This document shows, piece by piece, positions 17,155-26,600 of a stretch of 45,914 nt of DNA (positions are counted from its first letter, which is position 1; each line of letters begins with the position of its first letter). Source of the DNA: JAWXCF01 sp034440515. GTDB taxonomy: Bacteria > Bacteroidota > Bacteroidia > CAILMK01. The stretch lies in assembly GCA_034440515.1 (NCBI GenBank), contig JAWXCF010000039.1, positions 1 through 45,914 on the forward strand, given 5' to 3'. The translations under genes and the position numbers were made by a program. Below the pieces are notes generated by a model that made no database searches, was not told where the DNA came from, and saw only the letters and a program-made list of their open reading frames with translations.

Positions 17155-20100
17155 ATGAAGAAAATTTACTTTCTACTGATCATCATTCTTACAGTCGGAT
17201 TTTCCCTACTGACAAAACAGGCGCAAGCCACTCACGTAATGGGGTCAGATATTACTTGGAAATGTTTAGGTAATGACTCATTTTCAATTAACGCCATTGC
17301 ATACAGAGACTGTAGTGGTATCAATCTAAGTGGCGGTGGTATTAACATTCGTCCATCTTGTACTGGTGGTACATCACTTAGTGGTTTGGGTTCGATAGGT
17401 AGTGGACTTGACATTACACCAAAGTGTAAGCGTGGTTGCTCTACTTGCGAGCGTGCAGATTGTCCTTTAGGTTCTGGTATTGAGCAATATAATATTACTA
17501 CAACTGTTTCACTTAAAGGGTGTTGTAAGTTTACTATTAGTTGGGGGCAATGTTGCAGAAATGGTGCAATTACAACTGGCGCATCTAGTGCAAATTTTTA
17601 TACCGAATCAACTATTGATATTTGTCAAAAACCTTGCGATAACTCTCCATACTTTACTAATCCTCCCGTAGCCATATTCTGTACAAACCAATGTGTAGTA
17701 TTGAATCCTGGCGCAAATGACGATGACAGAAACGGTAACGGTGAGGCTGACTCACTATCTTATGAATTTGGTGACCCTTTGTCTAGCGCAAGTGGTTCTA
17801 TACCTTACGCATCTGGTTATGCTAAAGACGAGCCGCTAAAATATGTAGGTACTGATAAAAATGCTGAATTTAGCCCACCTATATGTCGTGGTTTCCACTT
17901 AGATCCTGAAACTGGGGACATCTCGTTTAAAGCTACTAAAGAAGACATTACTGTAATGGTAATTGTAGTAAATGAGTGGCGTAAAGACTCAGCAGGTGTA
18001 CCTAGAATAATCGGAACTGTACGTCGTGACCTCCAAATAAGGATTATGGAGTGTCCAGAAAACCAATCGCCACAAATAGTAACAACCCCTGCAAGAAGTC
18101 AATTTGATTTCTGTGCAAATAGAGGTAAATGTATAGATTTCTTAGTATTCGACCCAGATGCAGATGACTCAGTTACGGTATCTTGGAATAAACAAATTAA
18201 AGGTGCTACGTTCACAACTGGTCAACAACCCGATAAACGTGTAAAAGCTCAATTCTGCTGGACACCTAAAACTAGTGATGTAAGATCTCTTGCTCATCAG
18301 TTTGTTGTAACTGCATTGGACAATGCTTGCCCAGTACCAGGAAGAACATCTAAAACCATTCGTATTAAGGTCAATCCTTCACCAGAGGCTAGCTATTCTG
18401 CAGTTAAGTTCAACTGTGGTAGGGTTGTATTTAGGGCTATACCTACTGGAATAGATAATCACTCCGGCTATGACTACACTTGGTCTGGTACCGGAGCTAG
18501 AAATAGGGTAACTGGTATAGCCGACATTATGTTTGGTAAAGGAGCAACCTATGAGTTTAAGTATAGAGCAGCCGGTACTTATGTGTACAATCTGTCAATC
18601 ACTAATAAAATAACAGGGTGTAGCAGCGTTTACACTGATAGTTTAAAAATAGATGAATATGTAGGTATAGATTTACCTAAAGATACAACAGTCTGCGTAG
18701 GGACACAATTTAGAATTCAAAGTTCAAAAAGAAATGGTTTTCCAGCCTTTACGTACAAGTGGAGCACAGGTGCAACCGCAGACTTTGTATTGCCAACCAT
18801 TACAAAAGATACTTATTTTTTAGTTCAAATATTTGATGGACAAGGTTGTGACAACTTTGATAGTATGAAAGTATTTGCTAAAAAATTACCAATACCTAAG
18901 TTAGGTGTTGATAGAAGAAAGTGTATTGGCGATACAGTATTATTAAGTACAGGCCTAAAAGGAATTAAAACGTTTAATTGGCAGAAAAGAAGTAACACAG
19001 GTACCTATTCGTCTATTGGTTCTAGCATTACTCAAGCTGTGAAAGACTCAGCTGAATACGTAGTACTAGTTTATGATAGTGTAGGTTGTTATGGAACAGA
19101 TACCATTCAGGTCAGGTTTAACCCAGAAGTAAAAGTTGACGGTAGAACTGAGTTTATATGCATAGGTGAAACTAAAGCCATTAGCGCAGGTTCAGGTGGT
19201 ACATCTTGGAAATGGGTTGATTTGCGTTCAGGTCGAACAGTATCTACTAGTTCAATATTTAATCCAGGCATTGTAATAGGTACCCGTGAGTACTTGGTAA
19301 CCATTTCTCAAACTGTATTAGGCGTTATTTGTATATCAGAAGATACCATTTATATTGAAGGCGTAGCTAAACCTAAGCCTGTAGTTAAGGCATTTCCGGC
19401 ATTATGTATCAACAATCCACCAATTCTGTTAAATCCATATTCTAACACACTATTACCGGGAGAAAGCGGAACTTGGTCAGTGTTTGGTAATCCTTTGGCT
19501 ATTCAGAATAACTACTTATCACCAGCAGCACTAGGTAAGGGTACTTGGTTTGTGAGATACACAATAAGAAATAAATACGGTTGTTTTAATACCGACTCTA
19601 ATACAATAGTAGTAGACACGCTTCCTCAAATTTATACCAACCCAGACACAGCTGTTTGTACCGGTAATGGATTATTTAACCTAATTGGCACGCCTCTAGG
19701 TGGAGTATGGACAGGTCCAGGTGTAGTAGGAGGTTCTACTCAGTTCCCTAAGTTCGATCCTAAAACTCCTGGCTTGGTTAATGGTAGTACTTACACTTTA
19801 AACTATAGCTATACCGATAAAAACAGCGCTAGATGTAATAGTAAAAAGGATGTGAAAATGACGGTATTAGAAACACCTAACCCACAAGCAGGTCAAGTTG
19901 GTCCGTTCTGTAACGACGGTAATCAAGCTTTAACTTTCCCATTAGTTGGTTCACCTGCTGGTGGTAGATGGTTTAGAGGAGATACCATTTTACCAGCACA
20001 AGCGATACAATATAATTCAGTCACAAATAGGTATTCGTTTGTACCAGCATTTGCACCCTCAGGTCAGTACACAATAATTTATGAATTTGGCAATACATTT

Positions 20101-21516
20101 AAGGGAGTTGAGTATTGTAAAGTGCGTAGTAATGCATTGATCACTGTTTCAAAAGCGGCAGTTTTAACTTTGGCAACTAGCAGCGGTAGATTAGAATTTT
20201 GTAGAACAGAGCCACTTGAAGCAATAGCAAGCACTTCTGATCAAACAGGGGGATCAGGATCATATACTATAGACGGATTAACTAAAGGTTTAAGTGGTAA
20301 CAACAACAATACAAGAATTGACTTTAGTCAGCTTACAGCTGGTACACATAAATTAGAATACTCTTATAGAACTATACAAGGTTGTGTAAGTAAAGTAAGT
20401 ATAACCTTAAACTTATTTGACCCGAGTGAGGTAACTATAGACCCAACAGGTACAGTATGTGCAGGCGATGTAGCTGTACTTAGTGCAACAGCTAAAAATG
20501 CCAATCAATATCAGTGGATAGCACCGGAGGGTGGTCAGTTCATTGGTGATGATAAACTATTGACTGCTCAATTCCAGCCATCTGCACAACAGATTACTTT
20601 AGGTAGATTTATTGTAGGCTTTATTGCATTTACTCCAGGTAACCCTTGTGGACCCGATACAGCATATGCTACTGTAAAAATAAATATCAGGCCAGTATCT
20701 AAGTTCGAGGCTGATGTATTCCAAGGTTGTGCACCACTAGAGGTGAAATTTAGGGCAAATGTTCCTTTAGCTAACAGATATGTCTGGGACTTCGGTGACA
20801 ATACTATTGATACAACAGCAACTGGAACTGTAGTACACATTTACAGAACATCAGGTAAGTATTCAGTTAAATTAACTGTATTTACACCGACAGGTTGTGT
20901 TGACTCACTGCGAAAAATTAATTACATAGAAGTATATCCTAGTCCAATACCTGACTTTAGAGCTAGACCAACTTTGACCACCATTTCCTTGCCTAAGATT
21001 GAATTCTTTAGTGAGCCATACAGTTTAAATACCGTTCCACTAAGCAAATATTTCTGGACATTTGGTGACGTTACTGTACCAGGTGGTGGAGCTAGTAATG
21101 AGAAAAACCCTATATATACTTATAGTGATACCGGTAAATATACAGTGGGTTTAAGGATTAAGAATCCAAACGGATGTGAAGGCGATACCATTAAAATTGC
21201 ATACATCGACATCAGACCAGAGATTATCGTGTTCATTCCTAATTCATTCACACCAGATGGTATGAACATAAGAAGAACAGGTGGTAAGAATGAGAAATTT
21301 TATCCTGTAATTAGCCACTATGACCGTGCAAATATGAAAGTATTTAATCGTTGGGGTCAATTATTGTATGAAACTGATAATCCTACAGAGGATGGTTGGG
21401 ATGGAACATTTAAAGGAGAACCAACGCAACAAGATGTATATGTTTATGTAGTAAAAGCCTGGAGCATATTAGGTAAAGAATACACCTTTACAGGAAGTAT
21501 TACCCTACTTAGATAA
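17155..21516 (+). CDS. Giant PKD-domain surface protein with gliding-type T9SS sorting domain
   Basis: This encodes 1453 residues. A Sec signal peptide (to about residue 25, 'AQATHVMG') starts a cysteine-rich N-terminal part (residues about 35-185). That part includes a 'CKRGCSTCERADC' cluster and paired cysteines such as 'GCCKF' and 'QCCRNG', suggesting dense disulfides. The middle consists of repeated Ig/PKD-like beta modules with recurrent cysteine spacing and 'YKWSTGAT'-type motifs. Two clearer PKD domains occur near the end, with 'YVWDFGDNT' and 'KYFWTFGDVT' followed by 'YSDTGKYTVGL'. The final 100 residues ('FIPNSFTPDGMN', 'KVFNRWGQLLYET', 'GWDGTFKGEP') are the type B T9SS sorting domain. 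It should be exported to the outer surface, for adhesion or gliding-type interactions; ligand unknown. It is followed by a strong terminator. Confidence 0.88.
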   Translation: MKKIYFLLIIILTVGFSLLTKQAQATHVMGSDITWKCLGNDSFSINAIAYRDCSGINLSGGGINIRPSCTGGTSLSGLGSIGSGLDITPKCKRGCSTCERADCPLGSGIEQYNITTTVSLKGCCKFTISWGQCCRNGAITTGASSANFYTESTIDICQKPCDNSPYFTNPPVAIFCTNQCVVLNPGANDDDRNGNGEADSLSYEFGDPLSSASGSIPYASGYAKDEPLKYVGTDKNAEFSPPICRGFHLDPETGDISFKATKEDITVMVIVVNEWRKDSAGVPRIIGTVRRDLQIRIMECPENQSPQIVTTPARSQFDFCANRGKCIDFLVFDPDADDSVTVSWNKQIKGATFTTGQQPDKRVKAQFCWTPKTSDVRSLAHQFVVTALDNACPVPGRTSKTIRIKVNPSPEASYSAVKFNCGRVVFRAIPTGIDNHSGYDYTWSGTGARNRVTGIADIMFGKGATYEFKYRAAGTYVYNLSITNKITGCSSVYTDSLKIDEYVGIDLPKDTTVCVGTQFRIQSSKRNGFPAFTYKWSTGATADFVLPTITKDTYFLVQIFDGQGCDNFDSMKVFAKKLPIPKLGVDRRKCIGDTVLLSTGLKGIKTFNWQKRSNTGTYSSIGSSITQAVKDSAEYVVLVYDSVGCYGTDTIQVRFNPEVKVDGRTEFICIGETKAISAGSGGTSWKWVDLRSGRTVSTSSIFNPGIVIGTREYLVTISQTVLGVICISEDTIYIEGVAKPKPVVKAFPALCINNPPILLNPYSNTLLPGESGTWSVFGNPLAIQNNYLSPAALGKGTWFVRYTIRNKYGCFNTDSNTIVVDTLPQIYTNPDTAVCTGNGLFNLIGTPLGGVWTGPGVVGGSTQFPKFDPKTPGLVNGSTYTLNYSYTDKNSARCNSKKDVKMTVLETPNPQAGQVGPFCNDGNQALTFPLVGSPAGGRWFRGDTILPAQAIQYNSVTNRYSFVPAFAPSGQYTIIYEFGNTFKGVEYCKVRSNALITVSKAAVLTLATSSGRLEFCRTEPLEAIASTSDQTGGSGSYTIDGLTKGLSGNNNNTRIDFSQLTAGTHKLEYSYRTIQGCVSKVSITLNLFDPSEVTIDPTGTVCAGDVAVLSATAKNANQYQWIAPEGGQFIGDDKLLTAQFQPSAQQITLGRFIVGFIAFTPGNPCGPDTAYATVKINIRPVSKFEADVFQGCAPLEVKFRANVPLANRYVWDFGDNTIDTTATGTVVHIYRTSGKYSVKLTVFTPTGCVDSLRKINYIEVYPSPIPDFRARPTLTTISLPKIEFFSEPYSLNTVPLSKYFWTFGDVTVPGGGASNEKNPIYTYSDTGKYTVGLRIKNPNGCEGDTIKIAYIDIRPEIIVFIPNSFTPDGMNIRRTGGKNEKFYPVISHYDRANMKVFNRWGQLLYETDNPTEDGWDGTFKGEPTQQDVYVYVVKAWSILGKEYTFTGSITLLR

Positions 21517-21588
21517 GGCGTACATAGCTTAGTTTACTAAGATATATACCCAGTGTAGGTACATAAATAGGAAACGTATATAAACTTT

Positions 21589-21634
21589 AACCCGAGATTG
21601 TCAATAGAATGACACGCTTGGGTTTTGTTTTTTC
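21589..21634 (+). terminator. Intrinsic terminator of the giant surface protein gene
   Basis: Outer stem AACCCGAG (21589-21596) pairs with CTTGGGTT (21617-21624) with one G-T pair. An inner stem TGTCA/TGACA (21599-21603 / 21610-21614) extends it. It is followed by a T-rich run to 21634. Confidence 0.8.
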
Positions 21635-21698
21635 AAATGAAACTAAAAGAATTAATAATTAGTTAAAAGACCATAATCATTTAAATAGTATAGAAAAC

Positions 21699-21729
21699 TT
21701 GGCTATTTGGGGAAATTATCTTAAATTTG
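21699..21729 (+). promoter_or_regulatory. Promoter of the rimP-nusA-infB operon
   Basis: A TTG at 21699-21701 and TAAATTTG at 21722-21729 are separated by 20 bases. They match the Bacteroidota -33/-7 promoter pattern (TTG, about 19-21 bases, TAnnTTTG). Transcription should start near 21735, giving a leader of about 70 bases before rimP. Confidence 0.65.
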
Positions 21730-21750
21730 CGCTTGTTTCAATAATAAAAT

Positions 21751-21772
21751 AAGGGGATGATTCCCCTTTTTT
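21751..21772 (+). promoter_or_regulatory. Terminator-like hairpin in the rimP leader (possible attenuator)
   Basis: AAGGGGA (21751-21757) pairs perfectly with TCCCCTT (21762-21768) around a TGAT loop and is followed by a T-run. It lies between the predicted promoter and the rimP ATG, so most transcripts must read through it. A role in attenuation of the operon encoding NusA is inferred. Confidence 0.65.
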
Positions 21773-21804
21773 GTTGGTTAAAATTTGAGTGATTTTATAT
21801 CAGA

Positions 21805-22236
21805 ATGATTGATATATTAAATATTGTGAATAAGTATATAGCGGAGAAATTGCAGGATACACACTTGTATTTGTCTGATATACGGATGCGTGGTAACAAG
21901 ATTGAGATTATACTGGACGGAGATTTGAATGTTAGTCTAAATGAATGTGCCTCATTAAGTAAATTCATTCATAAAAGAATGGAAACAGATGAGATAGATG
22001 CAGGCGAATATAGTTTCGACATATATTCACCAGGGCTAGACAAAGTGTTGACAACTAATCGGGATTATAAAAAGAACGTAGGTAGAAACATTCAAGCTAA
22101 GAACCGTCAGGGTATGATGATAAAGGGACAGATAATAGCAGCAGGTGTAGATAAAGTAGTGATTAAACCACTCTCTAAGTCTGAATCAACTGTATATGAT
22201 ATTAACGAATTAAAGGAGTCGAAAGTAGCCATTTGA
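21805..22236 (+). CDS. rimP: Ribosome maturation factor RimP
   Basis: This encodes 143 residues, a typical length. The core 'CASLSKFIHKRME....EYSFDIYSPGLDKVLTTNRDYKKNVGRNI' holds the family signature (S-P-G-L-D, followed by the 'R-x-Y/F-x-K/R-x-x-G-R' block). It has an N-terminal alpha-beta domain and a C-terminal SH3-like beta-barrel ('KGQIIAAGVDKVVIKPL'). RimP assists assembly of the 30S subunit. It is the first gene of rimP-nusA-infB, an arrangement conserved across bacteria, and ends 10 bases before nusA. Its mRNA leader carries a terminator-like hairpin. Confidence 0.93.
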   Translation: MIDILNIVNKYIAEKLQDTHLYLSDIRMRGNKIEIILDGDLNVSLNECASLSKFIHKRMETDEIDAGEYSFDIYSPGLDKVLTTNRDYKKNVGRNIQAKNRQGMMIKGQIIAAGVDKVVIKPLSKSESTVYDINELKESKVAI

Positions 22237-22246
22237 TTACTGTGCT

Positions 22247-23548
22247 ATGGATGAGATAAAAGTAGTAAAAAAGACAAAGGCGCAGTTAAAGGAAGAAAAG
22301 CTGCGACAAGAAAAGACGCAAGGACTTATTGATGCCTTTGCGGACTTTAAAGAGTTTAAAAATATAGACCGCCCCACTATGGTGCGAGTACTAGAAGAGG
22401 TGTTTAGAAATGCCATTAAGAAGAAATATGGTACTGATGAGCAATTTGACTTAATTATAAACTCAGATAAAGGCGATATAGAAATGTTTCGCAATAGATT
22501 GATAGTAGAGGACGGTACAGTTGAGGATGAAAATACTCAAGTTGAATACTCAGTTGCTATCAAGATAGAGCCCGACTTTGAAGTAGGTGAAGACTTAGCA
22601 GAGAGTTTTCATATAGAGCAATTTGGACGTAGGTCTATATTGTCTATGAAGCAAAACTTCTTTAACAGAATAATGGAGTTAGAGAAAGAGGAAATTCTGC
22701 AACAGTATAAAGACCGTGAAGGTGAAATTGTAAACTGTGAGGTTTATCAAGTCTGGAAGAAAGAGATATTGCTGTTAGACGATGATGGCAATGAGTTAAT
22801 ACTTCCTAGAACAGAGCAAATACCAAGCGATTTCTTTAGAAAAGGTGATACCGTAAAGGCAGTAGTTACTAAAGTTGAATATAGGAACAATAATCCACTG
22901 ATTATGGTTTCACGTACTTCTCCTGTGTTTCTACAGCGTTTGTTTGAATTAGAAGTGCCTGAGATAGCAGATGGCACCATTACTATTAAGAAGATAGTAC
23001 GGGAGCCCGGAGAGCGCGCGAAAGTAGCTGTAGAAAGCTATGATGACAGAATAGACCCTGTTGGTGCCTGTGTAGGTATGAAGGGGAGCAGAATACACGG
23101 AATAGTGCGTGAATTGCGCAATGAAAATATTGATGTAATTAACTACACTACAAACAATGTATTGTATATAACTAGATCACTAAGTCCTGCTAAAATTACG
23201 AACATTACCCTAGACGAAGATAAAGTTAGGGCAAGTGTCTATTTAAAGCCTGATCAGGTGAGTTTGGCTATTGGTCGTCAGGGATTAAATATAAAATTAG
23301 CTGCTAAACTAACTGGATACGAAATAGATGTATTTAGAGAAAGTGAAGAAGTGGAGTATGATGTGGATTTAGATGAATTTACAGACGAAATAGATGGTTG
23401 GATAATAGACGAGCTGAAAGGCATCGGATGTGATTCAGCTATGAGTGTACTAGAACTAAGCGTGGATGAACTAGTACGCCGTACGGAACTTGAAGAAGAA
23501 ACCGTGAAGGAAATAATGGCCATTCTCAAATCAGAATTTGAACAATAG
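22247..23548 (+). CDS. nusA: Transcription termination/antitermination factor NusA
   Basis: This encodes 433 residues. The N-terminal RNA-polymerase-binding domain ends near residue 130. An S1 domain follows ('GEIVNCEVYQVWKKEILLLDDDG' region, to about 205). KH domains then follow with 'DPVGACVGMKGSRIHGIVRELRNENIDVI' (the G-x-x-G loop 'GMKG') and 'LAIGRQGLNIKLAAKLTGYEIDV' ('GRQG' loop), to about residue 365. A short acidic C-terminal helical tail remains. It therefore has the core S1-KH1-KH2 module without the E. coli-type long acidic repeats. NusA controls pausing, termination and antitermination. The terminator-like hairpin upstream of this operon is a plausible site for autoregulation. Confidence 0.95.
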   Translation: MDEIKVVKKTKAQLKEEKLRQEKTQGLIDAFADFKEFKNIDRPTMVRVLEEVFRNAIKKKYGTDEQFDLIINSDKGDIEMFRNRLIVEDGTVEDENTQVEYSVAIKIEPDFEVGEDLAESFHIEQFGRRSILSMKQNFFNRIMELEKEEILQQYKDREGEIVNCEVYQVWKKEILLLDDDGNELILPRTEQIPSDFFRKGDTVKAVVTKVEYRNNNPLIMVSRTSPVFLQRLFELEVPEIADGTITIKKIVREPGERAKVAVESYDDRIDPVGACVGMKGSRIHGIVRELRNENIDVINYTTNNVLYITRSLSPAKITNITLDEDKVRASVYLKPDQVSLAIGRQGLNIKLAAKLTGYEIDVFRESEEVEYDVDLDEFTDEIDGWIIDELKGIGCDSAMSVLELSVDELVRRTELEEETVKEIMAILKSEFEQ

Positions 23549-23620
23549 GCTATGAGTTAAAAATTTAAAATATAAATAAAGAAAGAGTCAGCCAAGCAAT
23601 AAAGAGGGGTTTACAACAAT

Positions 23621-26600
23621 ATGTCAGAAAGTAATCAAGGAGAAAGGCTGAGCAAGGTCATAAAAGATTTAAACATCGGTTTAGATACCGCTGTCGAATT
23701 CGCAAAAGACAAAGGATTCGTTATAGAAAAGAAAGCTACCCAGAAAATAGCGGGTGATTTGCTTGATTTGTTGCAAAAACATTTCAAGAAAGATAAAGAA
23801 GAGAAGGAAAAGACTGAAAATGCAAAACCACTTACCCCTCTAATTAACAGTCAAGAGCGCAAACACGCTAGAGAAGAACAAATTCACGCAGATGTAAGAA
23901 AAGACGCATCTATTACTCCCCAAGCACCTGCTGTAAGCAAAAACGTAGAGGCTAAAGTAGAAATACCCAAAGAACCTGCTAAAATAGAGCAAAAGCTAAA
24001 AGTGGTAAATGTAGAGGCTCCATTAATAGTACAGTCAGCTGCACATAACCCAGAGACTAAGCCTAAAGTAGAAACAACCAAAGCAGAATCAGTTAATATA
24101 GTAGTACCTAAGACAGAGAATCCAGTTGTCGTTGAAAAACCAACTATAGCAAAACAAGAGGTTGATCCAATCGCAAAGGTTGAAAAGCCACAAGAAGTAA
24201 TTAGTCCAGCTGATAACAAGGTAGGCGGATTTAAAATATTAGGTAAAATAGAATTGCCTGAAAAAGGTAAGAGATTCCCAAGTTATAAGCAATCTGTAGA
24301 GGAACCCAAATCTGCTGATACTATCAAAAAAGTTGATGTTACAGAAAAGTCTGTAATTGAAGCAGCTAAACCGATAGAGAAAGAACAAACGGCACCAAAT
24401 ATTGCTGTACCAGTTGCTCAGCAAGAGGTTGAACCTAAAGCTCCAATTAACATCAAAGTTGTAAAGCAAGAGACACCTATAGCTAAAGAGGCAACTAAAA
24501 AAGAACCAGAGGCTAAGGTTGATCAACCAACAGTTGAAAAATTAGTTAAACCTGTAAATGTTGAAACACCTCCTCAGCCAATTGCGAAAATTGAATCGAC
24601 AGTAGAAAATTCTACTGCTCAAGCGTCTATAGGCATTGTTGAAGAGAAGAGAAAAGATATACCAAGAGTAGAAAGAAAAACTGTTAAGGCAGTAAAACCA
24701 GTAGAGGAGCCTGAAGTGGACCCCGTTAATGCCCCTAAGGCACCAACCAGCGAACCTGAAAAGCTGAAGGGACTTACCATTCAAGGTACTATAGATCTCA
24801 CCCAATTTAATAAGAAAAAACCTGTAGCAAGTACAGATGATCCTAATAAGCGTAAACGTGCAAGAAAAGTACGTGGCGAGGTAAAACCTGACGGCCAAAA
24901 TCAAGGAGGCCAAAACCAAGGTCAAGGTGGACAAGCTCAGGGCGGAAATAGATCATTTGTTCAAGTTCGTACCAATAATAATCCTGGTGGACAAGGCCAA
25001 GGCGGTGGACAAGGCCAAGGCGGTGGATATCAAGGTGGTCAAAACCAAGGTGGTCAAAACCAAGGCGCACCTAACACAGGCGGCGGTCAAGGTGGCGGTG
25101 GTTATCAGGGTGGTCAAAATAGAGGACCCAATACAGGTGGTGGACAAGGCGGTGGTGGTTACCAAGGTGGCCAAAATAGAGGCCCTAATACTGGAACTCA
25201 AAATAGAGGTCCTAATACTGGAGGCCAAAATAGAGGTCCTAATCCAGGCGCAGGCGCTCCTGGTGGTACAGGCAACAGACCTAGTGGTAACTATCAACCA
25301 AGATTTGGAGGTGGTGGATCTCGCAATAAGGGTAACCGTACCAACAAGAAACAACGTAAAGACGAAAGACGTACTAGGCACTTAGATAGAGATTTCATTG
25401 AAGATAAGAGCGTACTAGAGGTAATTGAGTTTATCACAGTAAATGAGCTGGCAAACATTATGAATGCTAGTGTCATTCAGGTTATTACAGCTTGTATGAG
25501 TATGGGTCTTATGGTTAATATCAACCAAAGGCTTGATGCTGAAACCATACAGTTTGTGGCGCTAGAGTTTGGATTTGAGGTAACATTTAAAGATGCAGAA
25601 GTAGATGAACCAAGCCTAGAAGAAGCAGACAAAGAGGAAGATATGGTGACCAGACCGCCAATAGTCACCATAATGGGCCACGTTGACCACGGTAAAACAT
25701 CATTACTTGACTACATTAGAAATGCTAACGTAGTAGCTGGTGAGGCAGGAGGTATAACTCAGCACATAGGTGCGTATGAGGTAACTTTAGACAGTGGCAA
25801 GCACATAACATTTTTAGATACACCAGGTCACGAGGCCTTTACAGCTATGAGGGCAAGGGGTGCTAAGGTTACAGATATTGCCATCATTGTAATTGCAGCA
25901 GATGATACTGTGATGCCGCAAACGCGTGAGGCGATAAGCCACGCACAGGCAGCAGGGGTACCCATTGTATTTGCATTTAACAAAATAGATAAAGAAGGTG
26001 CTAGAACTGATAGAATCAGAGAGCAACTATCGGAATTAAATATATTGGTAGAAGAGTGGGGCGGTAAATTCCAAACTCAAGAGATTTCAGCCAAATCTGG
26101 GGTTGGTATTCCAAACTTACTAGAGAAAGTTTTGTTTGAATCTGACCTACTAGAACTAAGAGCCGACCCTAAAAAACGTGCCGTAGGTACTATTGTAGAG
26201 GCTAGTTTAGATAAAGGTAAAGGTATAATGGCTACCGTAATGGTAGAAAAAGGAACGCTAAGGATTGGTGACCCAATATTAGCAGGTGCCAACTTTGGTA
26301 GGGTTAAGGCAATGTTTAACGAACGTAGCCAGAAGATAAAAGAAGCTGGACCAGCTGTTCCAGTTCAATTATTAGGATTTGAAACACCACCAACCGCAGG
26401 TGATAAACTATATGTACCTGAGTCTGAGTCAGTAGCTAGAGAATTAGCAACTAACAGAAGACAATTGGTTCGTGAACAAGGCATCAGAGCACGTAAACAC
26501 GTTACGCTTGATGATTTAGCAAATAGATTGAAAATTGGTAACTTCAAACAACTGAACCTAATCATAAAAGGTGACGTAGATGGATCTGTGGAGGCATTAG

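Noticed and set aside
24886..25320. CRISPR-like or tandem-repeat array
   Set aside because: Units are irregular, in frame with IF-2, and without unique spacers of constant length.
24927..25385. Long open frames on both strands over the infB repeat tract
   Set aside because: They are by-products of the repetitive Gly/Gln codons of IF-2. Their products are monotonous (KAKAVDK, TTLVLTTL) and the real frame is infB.
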